DNA of 64,000 nucleotides from Thiocapsa bogorovii (GCF_021228795.1 NZ_CP089309.1:1550001-1614000); one strand, 5' to 3'; positions 42,906 to 51,710 are shown, numbered from the stretch's first letter. The notes: generated by a model from the letters alone, not told the origin. Numbers and translations: made by a program.

Positions 42906-44573
42906 CTACCGGATTGACCCTTCCCTTTTGAGGTCGTCCATTTTCAGATTGTGCGGCAGCAGCGCCGCGACCGCCTCGGGGGACTTGGCACCGGGCAGGT
43001 GCTCGAAGAGGTGGTTGAGGTAGGCCCAAGGCTCCAGGCCATTGGCCTTGGCGGTTTCGATCAGGCTGAAGAGCAGCGCGCTGGTTTCGGCGCCCTTGGG
43101 ACTGCCGGCGAAGAGCCAGTTCTTTCTCCCGACCACAAAGGGCCGGATGGCGTTTTCGGCGATGTTGTTGTCGATCTCCAGGTGCCCGTCCTCGAGAAAG
43201 GTGATGAGGATCGGCCATTGGCCGAGGGCATAGGCGATGGCTTCGCCGAGCAGGCTTTTGGGAAGCACGCGGGTGGCGGTGCGATCCAGCCACCGGCGGA
43301 TGCGCATGAGGATCGCTCGACTGTGCTCGCTACGCCCGCGCAGCCGGGTCTGGGGATCGGCGTCGCGCAGGCGCCGCTCCACCGCATAGAGCTCCCCGAT
43401 CAGGGCCACCATCTGCTGCGCGGCACCGGCGTTGCGCCCGTTGGCGGCATCGACGAACTTGCGTCGCACGTGCGCCCAGCACCCGGCATGGCCGATGACT
43501 CCGGGCGCAGCGGCGAGGACACCATAGGCGCCGTAGCCGTCGGATTGCAGATACAACGGCAGCGGCGGCGGATCGACGTCGCTCGCGAACAGCACCCGAC
43601 GAGGGACTTCCGCGGCCCGGCTCGGGGCATACTCGAACCAGCGCACCGGTGTGCCCGGCGGCCCGCCGCAAAACACCCACATGTAGGAGTCTTGCGTGTT
43701 CTCGCGTCCGGGCTCGCGCAGGACCTGCACCGGCGTCTCGTCGATATGCACCACCGCTCCCCGGCGCAGCAGGTCTTTCAGCGCCGCGGCGACGGGTTGC
43801 AGCGGAACCTGCAGTTGGATGAGCAAGCCCGCCATGGTTTGGCGCCCGAGCGCGATGCCCTCGCGCGCGAAGATCGTCTCCTGACGATACAGCGGCAGGG
43901 CATCGACGAACTTGGCCGTCACGATGGAGGCCAGCAATGAGCTGTGGGCGATGGATTTGGGGATGATCTGCGCCGGACGCGGGGCGATCTTCACCCCGAC
44001 CTCCGCGCCCGGCACATCTTCGTTACGGGCAACGTATTTGGCGCGCTTGTATTCGATGACGTAGGTCTGGCGGGGGATGACCGCCAGTTGCTCGGAGCTG
44101 TCGTAGCCGATCAAGACCCAATCCTCGCCCATGGCGGCTTTCTCCGCCTCGGGCAGATCCAGGATACGCTCGACCCGCGGCAGATGGCTCGGCAGCGGCC
44201 GGCGCACCGGCTTGCCCTTGGGCGGCGCGAGGGTGTCTTCGGCGGGTGTCGCCGGCGGCGCGGTGTCGGCCGGCAGCTCGGCTTCCAGTTCGGCGATCAG
44301 CGCCTCGAGCTCGGTCTCGTCAAACAGCCCGAGCTGACTCTCGGGGATGCGATCGGCACTGCGGCCGAAGCGCTTGCGCCGCAACAGCTCGATGTACTCG
44401 AGCAACTGGTCAATACGCCGGGTCTGCTGTTGCAGGGTATTGGAGTGCTGTTCCAACTGCAGCGACTGTTCGGCTCGCTCGCGTTCGGATTGCGCCAGTT
44501 GATCGCTTAACCGGCCAATGATCCCGTGGAGCATCTCGGGGTCATTCGGAAGTCTTTGAAGCGGGCCGTCCAT
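42906..44573 (-). CDS. tnpC: IS66 transposase TnpC (copy 1)
   Basis: 555 aa DDE transposase. N-terminal coiled coil (QSLQLEQHSNTLQQQTRRID), a Zn-binding-like region, then the catalytic core HIDETPVQVLREPG, LQSDGYGAYGVLA, and GHLEIDNNIAENAIRPFVVG followed by FAGSPKGAETSALLFSLIE. It ends 16 bp from the IS end. Confidence 0.95.
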   Translation of the reverse strand: MDGPLQRLPNDPEMLHGIIGRLSDQLAQSERERAEQSLQLEQHSNTLQQQTRRIDQLLEYIELLRRKRFGRSADRIPESQLGLFDETELEALIAELEAELPADTAPPATPAEDTLAPPKGKPVRRPLPSHLPRVERILDLPEAEKAAMGEDWVLIGYDSSEQLAVIPRQTYVIEYKRAKYVARNEDVPGAEVGVKIAPRPAQIIPKSIAHSSLLASIVTAKFVDALPLYRQETIFAREGIALGRQTMAGLLIQLQVPLQPVAAALKDLLRRGAVVHIDETPVQVLREPGRENTQDSYMWVFCGGPPGTPVRWFEYAPSRAAEVPRRVLFASDVDPPPLPLYLQSDGYGAYGVLAAAPGVIGHAGCWAHVRRKFVDAANGRNAGAAQQMVALIGELYAVERRLRDADPQTRLRGRSEHSRAILMRIRRWLDRTATRVLPKSLLGEAIAYALGQWPILITFLEDGHLEIDNNIAENAIRPFVVGRKNWLFAGSPKGAETSALLFSLIETAKANGLEPWAYLNHLFEHLPGAKSPEAVAALLPHNLKMDDLKREGSIR

Positions 44574-44621
44574 GAACTGAATAATACCGGAATACCGACC
44601 TTCATTCGAGCGTCATCGCGT

Positions 44622-44975
44622 TTAAAGCAGGTCGAATTCAGCCCGCCGATGGGCTTTGACACGGCGCGGATCGAGCCCTTCGAGCAACCAGCCCAATTCG
44701 CGGATCGAGAGCATGACCGGTGTGACGCTCTGCGGCGCCGGCCACCAAAACCGCTCGCGCTCCAAACGCCGATACCACAGCCAAAAGCCGTTGTTGTGCC
44801 AATAGAGAATCTTGAGCTTGTCGCGGCTGCGATTACAGAAGACGAACAGATGATCCGAGAACGGATCGGCCTGCAGCACATCGACCACCAAGGCCGCAAG
44901 ACCGTCGATTTGTTTGCGCATGTCCGTGGCCCCTGCAGCCAGATACACCTGCGTGCGTGCGCCGAAGCCGATCAT
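44622..44975 (-). CDS. tnpB: IS66 accessory protein TnpB (copy 1)
   Basis: 117 aa: MIGFGARTQVYLAAGATDMR, LFVFCNRSRDKLKILYW and FWWPAPQSVTPVML, the IS66 Orf2 signature. Required with TnpA for IS66 transposition. The ATG overlaps the tnpA stop. Confidence 0.93.
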   Translation of the reverse strand: MIGFGARTQVYLAAGATDMRKQIDGLAALVVDVLQADPFSDHLFVFCNRSRDKLKILYWHNNGFWLWYRRLERERFWWPAPQSVTPVMLSIRELGWLLEGLDPRRVKAHRRAEFDLL

Positions 44976-45331
44976 GCCGTCGTGCGCTGCGCGAGCACAT
45001 CCACCACCCGCGCGAGTGTGGCGCCATCGCATCCGGGCGGGACCTCCAGGCGCACGCCGTCACCGAAGACGACGGTCAGCACCCGATCACGGCGCGCCGG
45101 CTCGAGGGCTTCACTGAATTGCACCGGCAGCAAGCATAACGGCGCCTCGGCGCGGGATCGCGCCGGGCCGCCGCCCGCTTGGTGCTCCCGGCCGAAGACG
45201 GCCCGCCACCGCGACAGACTCCCGGTGGAAATGCCGTGGTGTTCGCAGTACTGTGCCTGCGTCAGACCACTGCCCGGCCAGCCCCGGACCAACTCCCGCC
45301 ACTGCTCGCGACTGCGCCGCTTCTCTGCCAT
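44972..45331 (-). CDS. tnpA: IS66 accessory protein TnpA (copy 1)
   Basis: 119 aa with a helix-turn-helix: MAEKRRSREQWRELVRGW, LTQAQYCEHHGISTGSLSRW. The ATG at 45331 is the homologous start; the frame extends upstream through the IS end by chance. Confidence 0.9.
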   Translation of the reverse strand: MAEKRRSREQWRELVRGWPGSGLTQAQYCEHHGISTGSLSRWRAVFGREHQAGGGPARSRAEAPLCLLPVQFSEALEPARRDRVLTVVFGDGVRLEVPPGCDGATLARVVDVLAQRTTA

Positions 45332-45422
45332 GCTTTTCCCCTCGGTGCGTGGAACATGGCGGCATCTTGCAGATCGCGCAGTGCGCGGGATAGATGTATT
45401 TCGCTGGACGCTTACCGATGTA

Positions 45423-45690
45423 ACGCAACCGCCGGTCGGGTCAGAGTGGCCGGGCGAGGTCTCCGAGGGCACCCTCGTGACTTTTACGGCACGACTGACG
45501 GTCATGCGGCTGACGCCGAAATGTTCGGCGACGGCCTGCATGCTGTAGGCACCGCTGTGGAATGCCTCGACAATCGCGCAGTCGCGGTTTGGAAATCTCG
45601 AAGCATCGTCGGCCAACGGCTTTGCCAAGGCACGGCGCTGGCGTTTCGGGATCTCGGGCAGCGGACGCTTCGGGTCGATCAGGGTTGCGG
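45423..45690 (-). pseudogene. RAYT transposase C-terminal remnant
   Basis: Minus-strand frame with MAKPLADDASRFPNRDCAIV, EAFHSGAYSMQAVAEHFG and VSRMTVSRAV, matching the C-terminal helix-turn-helix of the RAYT at 50410-51264. The catalytic part is missing. IS66 copy 1 inserted just past its 3' end. Confidence 0.75.
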
Positions 45691-45730
45691 TCGCCGGACT
45701 CGCTCGGCTCGCCGATCTTTAACGTCGCGT

Positions 45731-46219
45731 TCAGCGCGTGACCGTTTCCGGGAATGATCCGCCGAGCTGGCTGCGGATTTGCCGGCGAACGTGGCTCGAG
45801 AGATAGAGTCCGTGGATGTCCACAAGCTCATCGACCTTGGTCATGGCGGTCGATGCGTCGAGGTGGCCCAGGCGGTGGGCCAAAACGATCAGTCCAAGGG
45901 TGCCGATTGGCCTCAGGCCCATCTGACTGGCTCTGCTCCTGGCGGCTTTGTCGTCGATGGCAACGAGATCGATGCCCTGCTCGCGTGCCAGGACGATGGC
46001 TTCGACCTCCCCCCGATGCAGGGTGCCGATCGCGCCTCGAACGAACGCATCCCCGATCTCGGATAATCCCCGGCATTCGATGAAGCCGGGCAGATCCAAT
46101 CTGGTCTCGGCCACCACCGCCGGTGGTGCGAGAACCTGCAAGAAGCAGCTCTGCAGCATCGGAAGCAACTCAATCTTCGCGAGGAAGATCAGAGGACTGG
46201 CATTGGTGACGAGTCTCAC
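45731..46219 (-). CDS. DUF3368 PIN-like toxin (copy 1, antitoxin disrupted)
   Basis: 162 aa: MRLVTNASPLIFLAKIELLP, LHRGEVEAIVLAREQGIDLV, AIDDKAARSRASQMGL and IGTLGLIVLAHRLGH. Acidic residues of the PIN-like site (N6/D-region, E-x-E, DD) are present, so the nuclease looks intact. Its ATG overlaps the stop of the upstream antitoxin gene, which is split by IS66 copy 2. It differs from the copy at 59957-60445 by only a few residues. Confidence 0.82.
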   Translation of the reverse strand: MRLVTNASPLIFLAKIELLPMLQSCFLQVLAPPAVVAETRLDLPGFIECRGLSEIGDAFVRGAIGTLHRGEVEAIVLAREQGIDLVAIDDKAARSRASQMGLRPIGTLGLIVLAHRLGHLDASTAMTKVDELVDIHGLYLSSHVRRQIRSQLGGSFPETVTR

Positions 46220-46378
46220 GAACGCCGGTCCACGAGCGCTTCGACGAGCCGCAGGTCGTCGTCCACGGTCTCGTCGGCGATGACAAAGCCGTGACCGAAG
46301 TGCTCCTTAAGCCGGTAGTGGAACTCCTCGTAGCCAAGGCCGGCGAGGGCCGCGGCGGCGCCGTAAGCGTCCGGCGAA

Positions 46379-48046
46379 CTACCGGATTGACCCTTCCCTT
46401 TTGAGGTCGTCCATTTTCAGATTGTGCGGCAGCAGCGCCGCGACCGCCTCGGGGGACTTGGCACCGGGCAGGTGCTCGAAGAGGTGGTTGAGGTAGGCCC
46501 AAGGCTCCAGGCCATTGGCCTTGGCGGTTTCGATCAGGCTGAAGAGCAGCGCGCTGGTTTCGGCGCCCTTGGGACTGCCGGCGAAGAGCCAGTTCTTTCT
46601 CCCGACCACAAAGGGCCGGATGGCGTTTTCGGCGATGTTGTTGTCGATCTCCAGGTGCCCGTCCTCGAGAAAGGTGATGAGGATCGGCCATTGGCCGAGG
46701 GCATAGGCGATGGCTTCGCCGAGCAGGCTTTTGGGAAGCACGCGGGTGGCGGTGCGATCCAGCCACCGGCGGATGCGCATGAGGATCGCTCGACTGTGCT
46801 CGCTACGCCCGCGCAGCCGGGTCTGGGGATCGGCGTCGCGCAGGCGCCGCTCCACCGCATAGAGCTCCCCGATCAGGGCCACCATCTGCTGCGCGGCACC
46901 GGCGTTGCGCCCGTTGGCGGCATCGACGAACTTGCGTCGCACGTGCGCCCAGCACCCGGCATGGCCGATGACTCCGGGCGCAGCGGCGAGGACACCATAG
47001 GCGCCGTAGCCGTCGGATTGCAGATACAACGGCAGCGGCGGCGGATCGACGTCGCTCGCGAACAGCACCCGACGAGGGACTTCCGCGGCCCGGCTCGGGG
47101 CATACTCGAACCAGCGCACCGGTGTGCCCGGCGGCCCGCCGCAAAACACCCACATGTAGGAGTCTTGCGTGTTCTCGCGTCCGGGCTCGCGCAGGACCTG
47201 CACCGGCGTCTCGTCGATATGCACCACCGCTCCCCGGCGCAGCAGGTCTTTCAGCGCCGCGGCGACGGGTTGCAGCGGAACCTGCAGTTGGATGAGCAAG
47301 CCCGCCATGGTTTGGCGCCCGAGCGCGATGCCCTCGCGCGCGAAGATCGTCTCCTGACGATACAGCGGCAGGGCATCGACGAACTTGGCCGTCACGATGG
47401 AGGCCAGCAATGAGCTGTGGGCGATGGATTTGGGGATGATCTGCGCCGGACGCGGGGCGATCTTCACCCCGACCTCCGCGCCCGGCACATCTTCGTTACG
47501 GGCAACGTATTTGGCGCGCTTGTATTCGATGACGTAGGTCTGGCGGGGGATGACCGCCAGTTGCTCGGAGCTGTCGTAGCCGATCAAGACCCAATCCTCG
47601 CCCATGGCGGCTTTCTCCGCCTCGGGCAGATCCAGGATACGCTCGACCCGCGGCAGATGGCTCGGCAGCGGCCGGCGCACCGGCTTGCCCTTGGGCGGCG
47701 CGAGGGTGTCTTCGGCGGGTGTCGCCGGCGGCGCGGTGTCGGCCGGCAGCTCGGCTTCCAGTTCGGCGATCAGCGCCTCGAGCTCGGTCTCGTCAAACAG
47801 CCCGAGCTGACTCTCGGGGATGCGATCGGCACTGCGGCCGAAGCGCTTGCGCCGCAACAGCTCGATGTACTCGAGCAACTGGTCAATACGCCGGGTCTGC
47901 TGTTGCAGGGTATTGGAGTGCTGTTCCAACTGCAGCGACTGTTCGGCTCGCTCGCGTTCGGATTGCGCCAGTTGATCGCTTAACCGGCCAATGATCCCGT
48001 GGAGCATCTCGGGGTCATTCGGAAGTCTTTGAAGCGGGCCGTCCAT
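46379..48046 (-). CDS. tnpC: IS66 transposase TnpC (copy 2)
   Basis: 555 aa, residue-for-residue the same as the TnpC of copy 1, with the DDE core (HIDETPVQ, SDGYGAYG, DNNIAENAIRP) intact. Confidence 0.95.
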   Translation of the reverse strand: MDGPLQRLPNDPEMLHGIIGRLSDQLAQSERERAEQSLQLEQHSNTLQQQTRRIDQLLEYIELLRRKRFGRSADRIPESQLGLFDETELEALIAELEAELPADTAPPATPAEDTLAPPKGKPVRRPLPSHLPRVERILDLPEAEKAAMGEDWVLIGYDSSEQLAVIPRQTYVIEYKRAKYVARNEDVPGAEVGVKIAPRPAQIIPKSIAHSSLLASIVTAKFVDALPLYRQETIFAREGIALGRQTMAGLLIQLQVPLQPVAAALKDLLRRGAVVHIDETPVQVLREPGRENTQDSYMWVFCGGPPGTPVRWFEYAPSRAAEVPRRVLFASDVDPPPLPLYLQSDGYGAYGVLAAAPGVIGHAGCWAHVRRKFVDAANGRNAGAAQQMVALIGELYAVERRLRDADPQTRLRGRSEHSRAILMRIRRWLDRTATRVLPKSLLGEAIAYALGQWPILITFLEDGHLEIDNNIAENAIRPFVVGRKNWLFAGSPKGAETSALLFSLIETAKANGLEPWAYLNHLFEHLPGAKSPEAVAALLPHNLKMDDLKREGSIR

Positions 48047-48094
48047 GAACTGAATAATACCGGAATACCGACCTTCATTCGAGCGTCATCGCGT

Positions 48095-48448
48095 TTAAAG
48101 CAGGTCGAATTCAGCCCGCCGATGGGCTTTGACACGGCGCGGATCGAGCCCTTCGAGCAACCAGCCCAATTCGCGGATCGAGAGCATGACCGGTGTGACG
48201 CTCTGCGGCGCCGGCCACCAAAACCGCTCGCGCTCCAAACGCCGATACCACAGCCAAAAGCCGTTGTTGTGCCAATAGAGAATCTTGAGCTTGTCGCGGC
48301 TGCGATTACAGAAGACGAACAGATGATCCGAGAACGGATCGGCCTGCAGCACATCGACCACCAAGGCCGCAAGACCGTCGATTTGTTTGCGCATGTCCGT
48401 GGCCCCTGCAGCCAGATACACCTGCGTGCGTGCGCCGAAGCCGATCAT
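48095..48448 (-). CDS. tnpB: IS66 accessory protein TnpB (copy 2)
   Basis: 117 aa, the same as copy 1 TnpB, coupled to tnpA by overlapping stop and start codons. Confidence 0.93.
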   Translation of the reverse strand: MIGFGARTQVYLAAGATDMRKQIDGLAALVVDVLQADPFSDHLFVFCNRSRDKLKILYWHNNGFWLWYRRLERERFWWPAPQSVTPVMLSIRELGWLLEGLDPRRVKAHRRAEFDLL

Positions 48449-48804
48449 GCCGTCGTGCGCTGCGCGAGCACATCCACCACCCGCGCGAGTGTGGCGCCAT
48501 CGCATCCGGGCGGGACCTCCAGGCGCACGCCGTCACCGAAGACGACGGTCAGCACCCGATCACGGCGCGCCGGCTCGAGGGCTTCACTGAATTGCACCGG
48601 CAGCAAGCATAACGGCGCCTCGGCGCGGGATCGCGCCGGGCCGCCGCCCGCTTGGTGCTCCCGGCCGAAGACGGCCCGCCACCGCGACAGACTCCCGGTG
48701 GAAATGCCGTGGTGTTCGCAGTACTGTGCCTGCGTCAGACCACTGCCCGGCCAGCCCCGGACCAACTCCCGCCACTGCTCGCGACTGCGCCGCTTCTCTG
48801 CCAT
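48445..48804 (-). CDS. tnpA: IS66 accessory protein TnpA (copy 2)
   Basis: 119 aa helix-turn-helix protein, the same as copy 1. Here the upstream sequence differs, confirming the ATG at 48804 as start. Confidence 0.9.
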   Translation of the reverse strand: MAEKRRSREQWRELVRGWPGSGLTQAQYCEHHGISTGSLSRWRAVFGREHQAGGGPARSRAEAPLCLLPVQFSEALEPARRDRVLTVVFGDGVRLEVPPGCDGATLARVVDVLAQRTTA

Positions 48805-49010
48805 GCTTTTCCCCTCGGTGCGTGGAACATGGCGGCATCTTGCAGATCGCGCAGTGCGCGGGATAGATGTATTTCGCTGGACGCTTACGCGGCGCCGAAG
48901 CTGATTTTGTGCGCTTGGTAAAGACCGGCAGCGAGGAAGAAATCGCCGGCACCGCTCCCGAGGGGCTCCAGCACCGGGGCGAAGTCCGGATTGATGGTTG
49001 GTGTCGGCAT

Positions 49011-49368
49011 GGTCGGGCTCCGGACTTGGTTAGCTGAATCGGGTGGTTGATCTTCTTGAGTTTAACGTGAAATACGTCGGGGCCTCAGACCAAGCCGGCA
49101 GCCGCACCATCGTCTTTCATCGTCGTGGGTACCCCAGGATCCGAGAGGCATGAAAGTTATCAACGGTTCAGAAACAACCGGTGCATCTTCGGACTGTCGA
49201 CCGGGTGATTCAGGCTCAAGTGTCACCGAGCCTGAACCAATTGTTTCTGAATCGTCACGGCGTCAACTGTCAGCGGAATGAGGTGTCGCCGGTCGGCGCG
49301 ACCGGTGATTGCTACCTTAATTGGCTAAAGCGCGCGGGGATCGAGCAGAAATTAAGCCTAACCCCGGC
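49011..49368. other. Spacer with nested inverted repeats
   Basis: About 350 bp without a gene. TTCAGAAACAA (49167-49177) pairs with TTGTTTCTGAA (49241-49251), and inside it TTCAGGCTC (49209-49217) pairs with GAGCCTGAA (49228-49236). The nested arrangement could be a structured RNA or a mobile-element end. The left part is the promoter of the broken antitoxin gene. Confidence 0.5.
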
Positions 49369-49755
49369 TTACCAGAGCCGCTGCACCTTAAAGCTGTCGA
49401 ACAGAGTTTCATTGCTGACTAGCGTCATGCCCTCGACCTGCGCCTGAGCAATCAGCATCCGGTCGAAAGGATCGCGATGGGCGTGCTGCAAAAGGCCAGC
49501 CTTGCGGGCATGCTCGACGCTGATCGCGAGTGGGATGAAGACTTGATCGGACAGGATCTCGGGAAGCCGCGCGGCCACCTCGACGGCTTCAGGCAGCTTG
49601 CCGATCCGAACCTTGGTGGCAATTTCCCAAGCCGTCGCCGCGCTCACCCAAACAGGATGCGCCTCGTTTCCGATCGCGGTACGCGCGGCCGGAGACAGTT
49701 TGGCATCTCCATCGAGCCACCACAGCAGGGCATGCGCATCGGGCAACAAGCGCAT
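49369..49755 (-). CDS. vapC: PIN-domain toxin, VapC type
   Basis: 128 aa: MRLLPDAHALLWWLDGDAKL with the first catalytic Asp, VSAATAWEIATKVRIGKL with Glu, HRDPFDRMLIAQAQVEGMTL with the third acidic cluster, and VSNETLFDSF. PIN toxins cleave RNA such as initiator tRNA. The usual LLLDTH reads LLPDAH here. It follows its antitoxin gene by 3 bp. A truncated relative is at 36111-36254. Confidence 0.88.
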   Translation of the reverse strand: MRLLPDAHALLWWLDGDAKLSPAARTAIGNEAHPVWVSAATAWEIATKVRIGKLPEAVEVAARLPEILSDQVFIPLAISVEHARKAGLLQHAHRDPFDRMLIAQAQVEGMTLVSNETLFDSFKVQRLW

Positions 49756-49758
49756 GCG

Positions 49759-49992
49759 TCATCCCTCCCAAGCGCTCAACTCATCCTCGGGCAACGGCTC
49801 GAAGAACCCCTCATCGACCCGTGCTCGTCCGGCCATGGTTCCAAACCGGCGTCCCACACGGGACGACCGAATGGCACTGAGACGCGCAATCGGCACGCCG
49901 CCCTCCACGATCAAGATGTCATCTCCGTGGCTCGCCTGCTCGATCAACCTGGAGAGCTGAGTTTCGGCCTCACGCACGCTGACTTGCTGCAT
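49759..49992 (-). CDS. Phd/YefM-type antitoxin
   Basis: 77 aa: MQQVSVREAETQLSRLIEQA, HGDDILIVEGGVPIARL, then a charged C-terminus that would wrap the toxin. It binds DNA through the N-terminal fold and represses its own operon with the toxin. Immediately upstream of vapC. Confidence 0.88.
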   Translation of the reverse strand: MQQVSVREAETQLSRLIEQASHGDDILIVEGGVPIARLSAIRSSRVGRRFGTMAGRARVDEGFFEPLPEDELSAWEG

Positions 49993-50168
49993 CTGAACGC
50001 TCCGGCTGGTGTGGGCTGAGCAGCCCTCAAAGCGCCAGGGATTGGCAAAACCTGGCGCTCTGGATTAGAGAGACGTGATAAGCATCTAGCCGACCCCCGC
50101 CGGCGGGCCTGCAGTTAAGGGGGTGGAAGAGAGCACCTGAGCTGGAGACCCGGCAGGAGGAGTCGACG

Positions 50169-50335
50169 ATGAAACTCTACGGCGGAATCGATCTGCATTC
50201 CAACAATAGTGTCGTGGCCCTGTTGGACGACGAGGACCGCGTGGTGTAACGCAAGCGGTTGGCGAACGGGGCGCCGCTCATGCTCGCATCCCTGGCGCCG
50301 TATCGCGAGACGATCACGGGATTGGTGGGTGGCGG
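50169..50335 (+). pseudogene. IS110-family transposase N-terminal remnant
   Basis: MKLYGGIDLHSNNSVVALLD and DEDRVV are the DEDD-transposase N-terminus (IS110/IS1111), with the first catalytic Asp. A TAA replaces the next codon; RKRLANGAPLMLASLAPYRE continues in the same frame and then stops matching. An AGGAGGAGTC ribosome site still precedes the ATG. Confidence 0.75.
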
Positions 50336-50409
50336 GGTCAGGTGGATGGCGGGGTCAGGTCGCCTACGTAACGCAACCTCCGATCGGGTCAGAGTGGCGG
50401 GGCGAGGTT

Positions 50410-51264
50410 TCAGAGGACACCCTCGTGACGTCTCACGGCCCGACTGACGGTCATGCGGCTGACGCCGAAATGCTCGGCGATGGCCTGCATGCTGTAAGCA
50501 CCGCTGCGGAACGCCTCGACAATCGCGCAGTCGCGGTCGGGAAAGCTCGAAGCATAGTCGGCCAACGGCTTGGCCAAGGCGCGGCGCTGGCGCTTCGGGA
50601 TCTCGCGCAGCGGACGCTTCGGGTCGATCAGTGCCTGCATGCGCTCGACAAATTGCTCGGAGCCCAAGTAGATCTGGCCCTTCAGCCCTGACCAGGGCGC
50701 GGCGGCGCCGATGCCTTCGGCGACGAACCGCCGGTAGCCGGCCACCGCTTCGGCCCTGCGCTCGGCGAACGCCCGCAACACCCAGTCCGTCTCCAGGAAT
50801 GCCGGTACGGAGCCCTCCTCTCCGACCGTCGCACGGTAACTGCTCCACGGCCAGTCGCCCGGCGCTCCCGCCATTCCGGCGCGGACGGGATTCAGCACCA
50901 CATAGCGGGCCAGCTCCAGCAGGTAACGCTCACGCTCCACCAGGATGGCCTTGAAACGCCCCTGAAACAGGTGCCCAACGCGCCCGTGGGCGCGGTTGAC
51001 ATACTGCGTATAGACGCCGTTGAGCTGGCGCATGCCCTTGGAGAGATTGGCATCCGGCGTCTCCAACAGCAGATGGTAGTGGTTCGTCATCAGGCAATAG
51101 GCATGACAGATCCAGTTGAACCGCTCGCAGGTCTGTCCCAGGATGCCGAGAAACGCCGCCCGGTCGCCATCGGCGTCGCCGAGAAAGATGCTGCGCCGCT
51201 CGTTGCCGCGTGCCGTCACGTGATAGAGCGCGCCGGCAAATTCCAGCCGGAGGGGCCTCGCCAT
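50410..51264 (-). CDS. RAYT (REP-associated tyrosine) Y1 transposase, intact
   Basis: 284 aa. MARPLRLEFAGALYHVTARG, then the HUH-like His pair in MTNHYHLLLETP, then the putative catalytic Tyr in GVYTQYVNRAHGRVGH. A C-terminal helix-turn-helix reads SGAYSMQAIAEHFGVSRMTV. Y1 enzymes nick and join single-stranded DNA at REP hairpins. Full length and free of stops, so it may be the active source of the remnants at 38473, 45423 and their flanking repeats. Confidence 0.88.
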   Translation of the reverse strand: MARPLRLEFAGALYHVTARGNERRSIFLGDADGDRAAFLGILGQTCERFNWICHAYCLMTNHYHLLLETPDANLSKGMRQLNGVYTQYVNRAHGRVGHLFQGRFKAILVERERYLLELARYVVLNPVRAGMAGAPGDWPWSSYRATVGEEGSVPAFLETDWVLRAFAERRAEAVAGYRRFVAEGIGAAAPWSGLKGQIYLGSEQFVERMQALIDPKRPLREIPKRQRRALAKPLADYASSFPDRDCAIVEAFRSGAYSMQAIAEHFGVSRMTVSRAVRRHEGVL

Positions 51265-51292
51265 CGTTCTCCTCGTCGCCGCGAAAAACTAC

Positions 51293-51710
51293 AGAACACC
51301 ATAGAGCAAGCCCGCAGGATGTTCAATGTGAGACCTGACCCCCCGCCTCTTCGGTCTTGGCAAGAGTAAAGACCCGACCCCGAACCCCCGCGGGCGCCTC
51401 ATGCAGCCAGCCGAGGTAGGCAAGCCGATCTTGGTCGTCGAAGAAGCACGCCGCATCGTTGTGGCCGCGCTGCACGATGTGCAGCGGCAAGCCGTCGATA
51501 TGGATGCGTGTGCGGCGACGCATGGGGCGCAAGCGCAGCAAAAATTAAGCCTGGCCCCTTTTCCCCGCCGCCGGTGGTGCGAGAACCTGCAAGAAGCAGC
51601 TCCGCAGCATAGGCGCAAGCATAGCAGAAATTGAGCCTGGCCCCTTTTCCTCGAAAACCTAAAGCACACCATAGACCAAGCCCGCCGGATGTTCAATATG
51701 AGACCTGACC
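51293..51710. repeat. RAYT-associated ~50-bp direct repeat, two copies
   Basis: 51293-51342 and 51661-51710 are near-identical (ACACCATAGAgCAAGCCCGC, GGATGTTCAATrTGAGACC, TGACCC). Related TCAGGTCTCACAT is seen at about 38440 beside another RAYT. A companion motif, AGCAGAAATTGAGCCTGGCC, occurs near 51540, 51620 and in variants at 37785 and 49347. Confidence 0.65.
51323..51541 (-). pseudogene. RAYT N-terminal remnant (second subfamily)
   Basis: IHIDGLPLHIVQRGHNDAAC and FFDDQDRLAYLGWLHEAPAG match the N-terminus of the RAYT subfamily found broken at 37071-37790; the rest is absent. The stretch 51542-51946 beyond it shows only repeats and no gene. Confidence 0.65.

Larger units (their letters stand above)
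42890..45415 (-). mobile_element. IS66 family insertion sequence, copy 1
   Basis: 2526 bp bounded by imperfect inverted ends: GTAAGCGTCCGGCGAACTAC at the left and the complement of GTAAGCGTCCAGCGAAATAC at the right. The element is flanked by a perfect 8-bp duplication, CGATGTAA (42882-42889 and 45416-45423). It carries tnpA, tnpB and tnpC on the minus strand. It interrupts DNA next to a RAYT remnant. Copy 2 lies exactly 3473 bp further on and encodes identical proteins. Confidence 0.95.
46363..48888 (-). mobile_element. IS66 family insertion sequence, copy 2
   Basis: 2526 bp, same ends and gene content as copy 1, with all three encoded proteins identical. A perfect 8-bp target duplication, GCGGCGCC, is at 46355-46362 and 48889-48896. 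Inserted in an antitoxin gene. Perfect duplications at both copies indicate two separate recent transpositions rather than segmental duplication. Confidence 0.95.
46216..49010 (-). pseudogene. UPF0175 antitoxin gene interrupted by IS66 copy 2
   Basis: The two exposed parts (48889-49010, the N-terminus, and 46216-46362, the C-terminus) match the intact antitoxin at 60442-60702: MPTPTINPDFAPVLEPLGSG-like start, LAAGLYQAHKISFGA, then AALAGLGYEEFHYRLKEHFG. The IS66 copy sits between, with GCGGCGCC duplicated on both sides. The protein cannot be made intact. Confidence 0.85.

Noticed and set aside
43061-43940. Plus-strand frames inside both IS66 copies
   Set aside because: Shadows of tnpC that appear identically in both copies only because the elements encode identical proteins.
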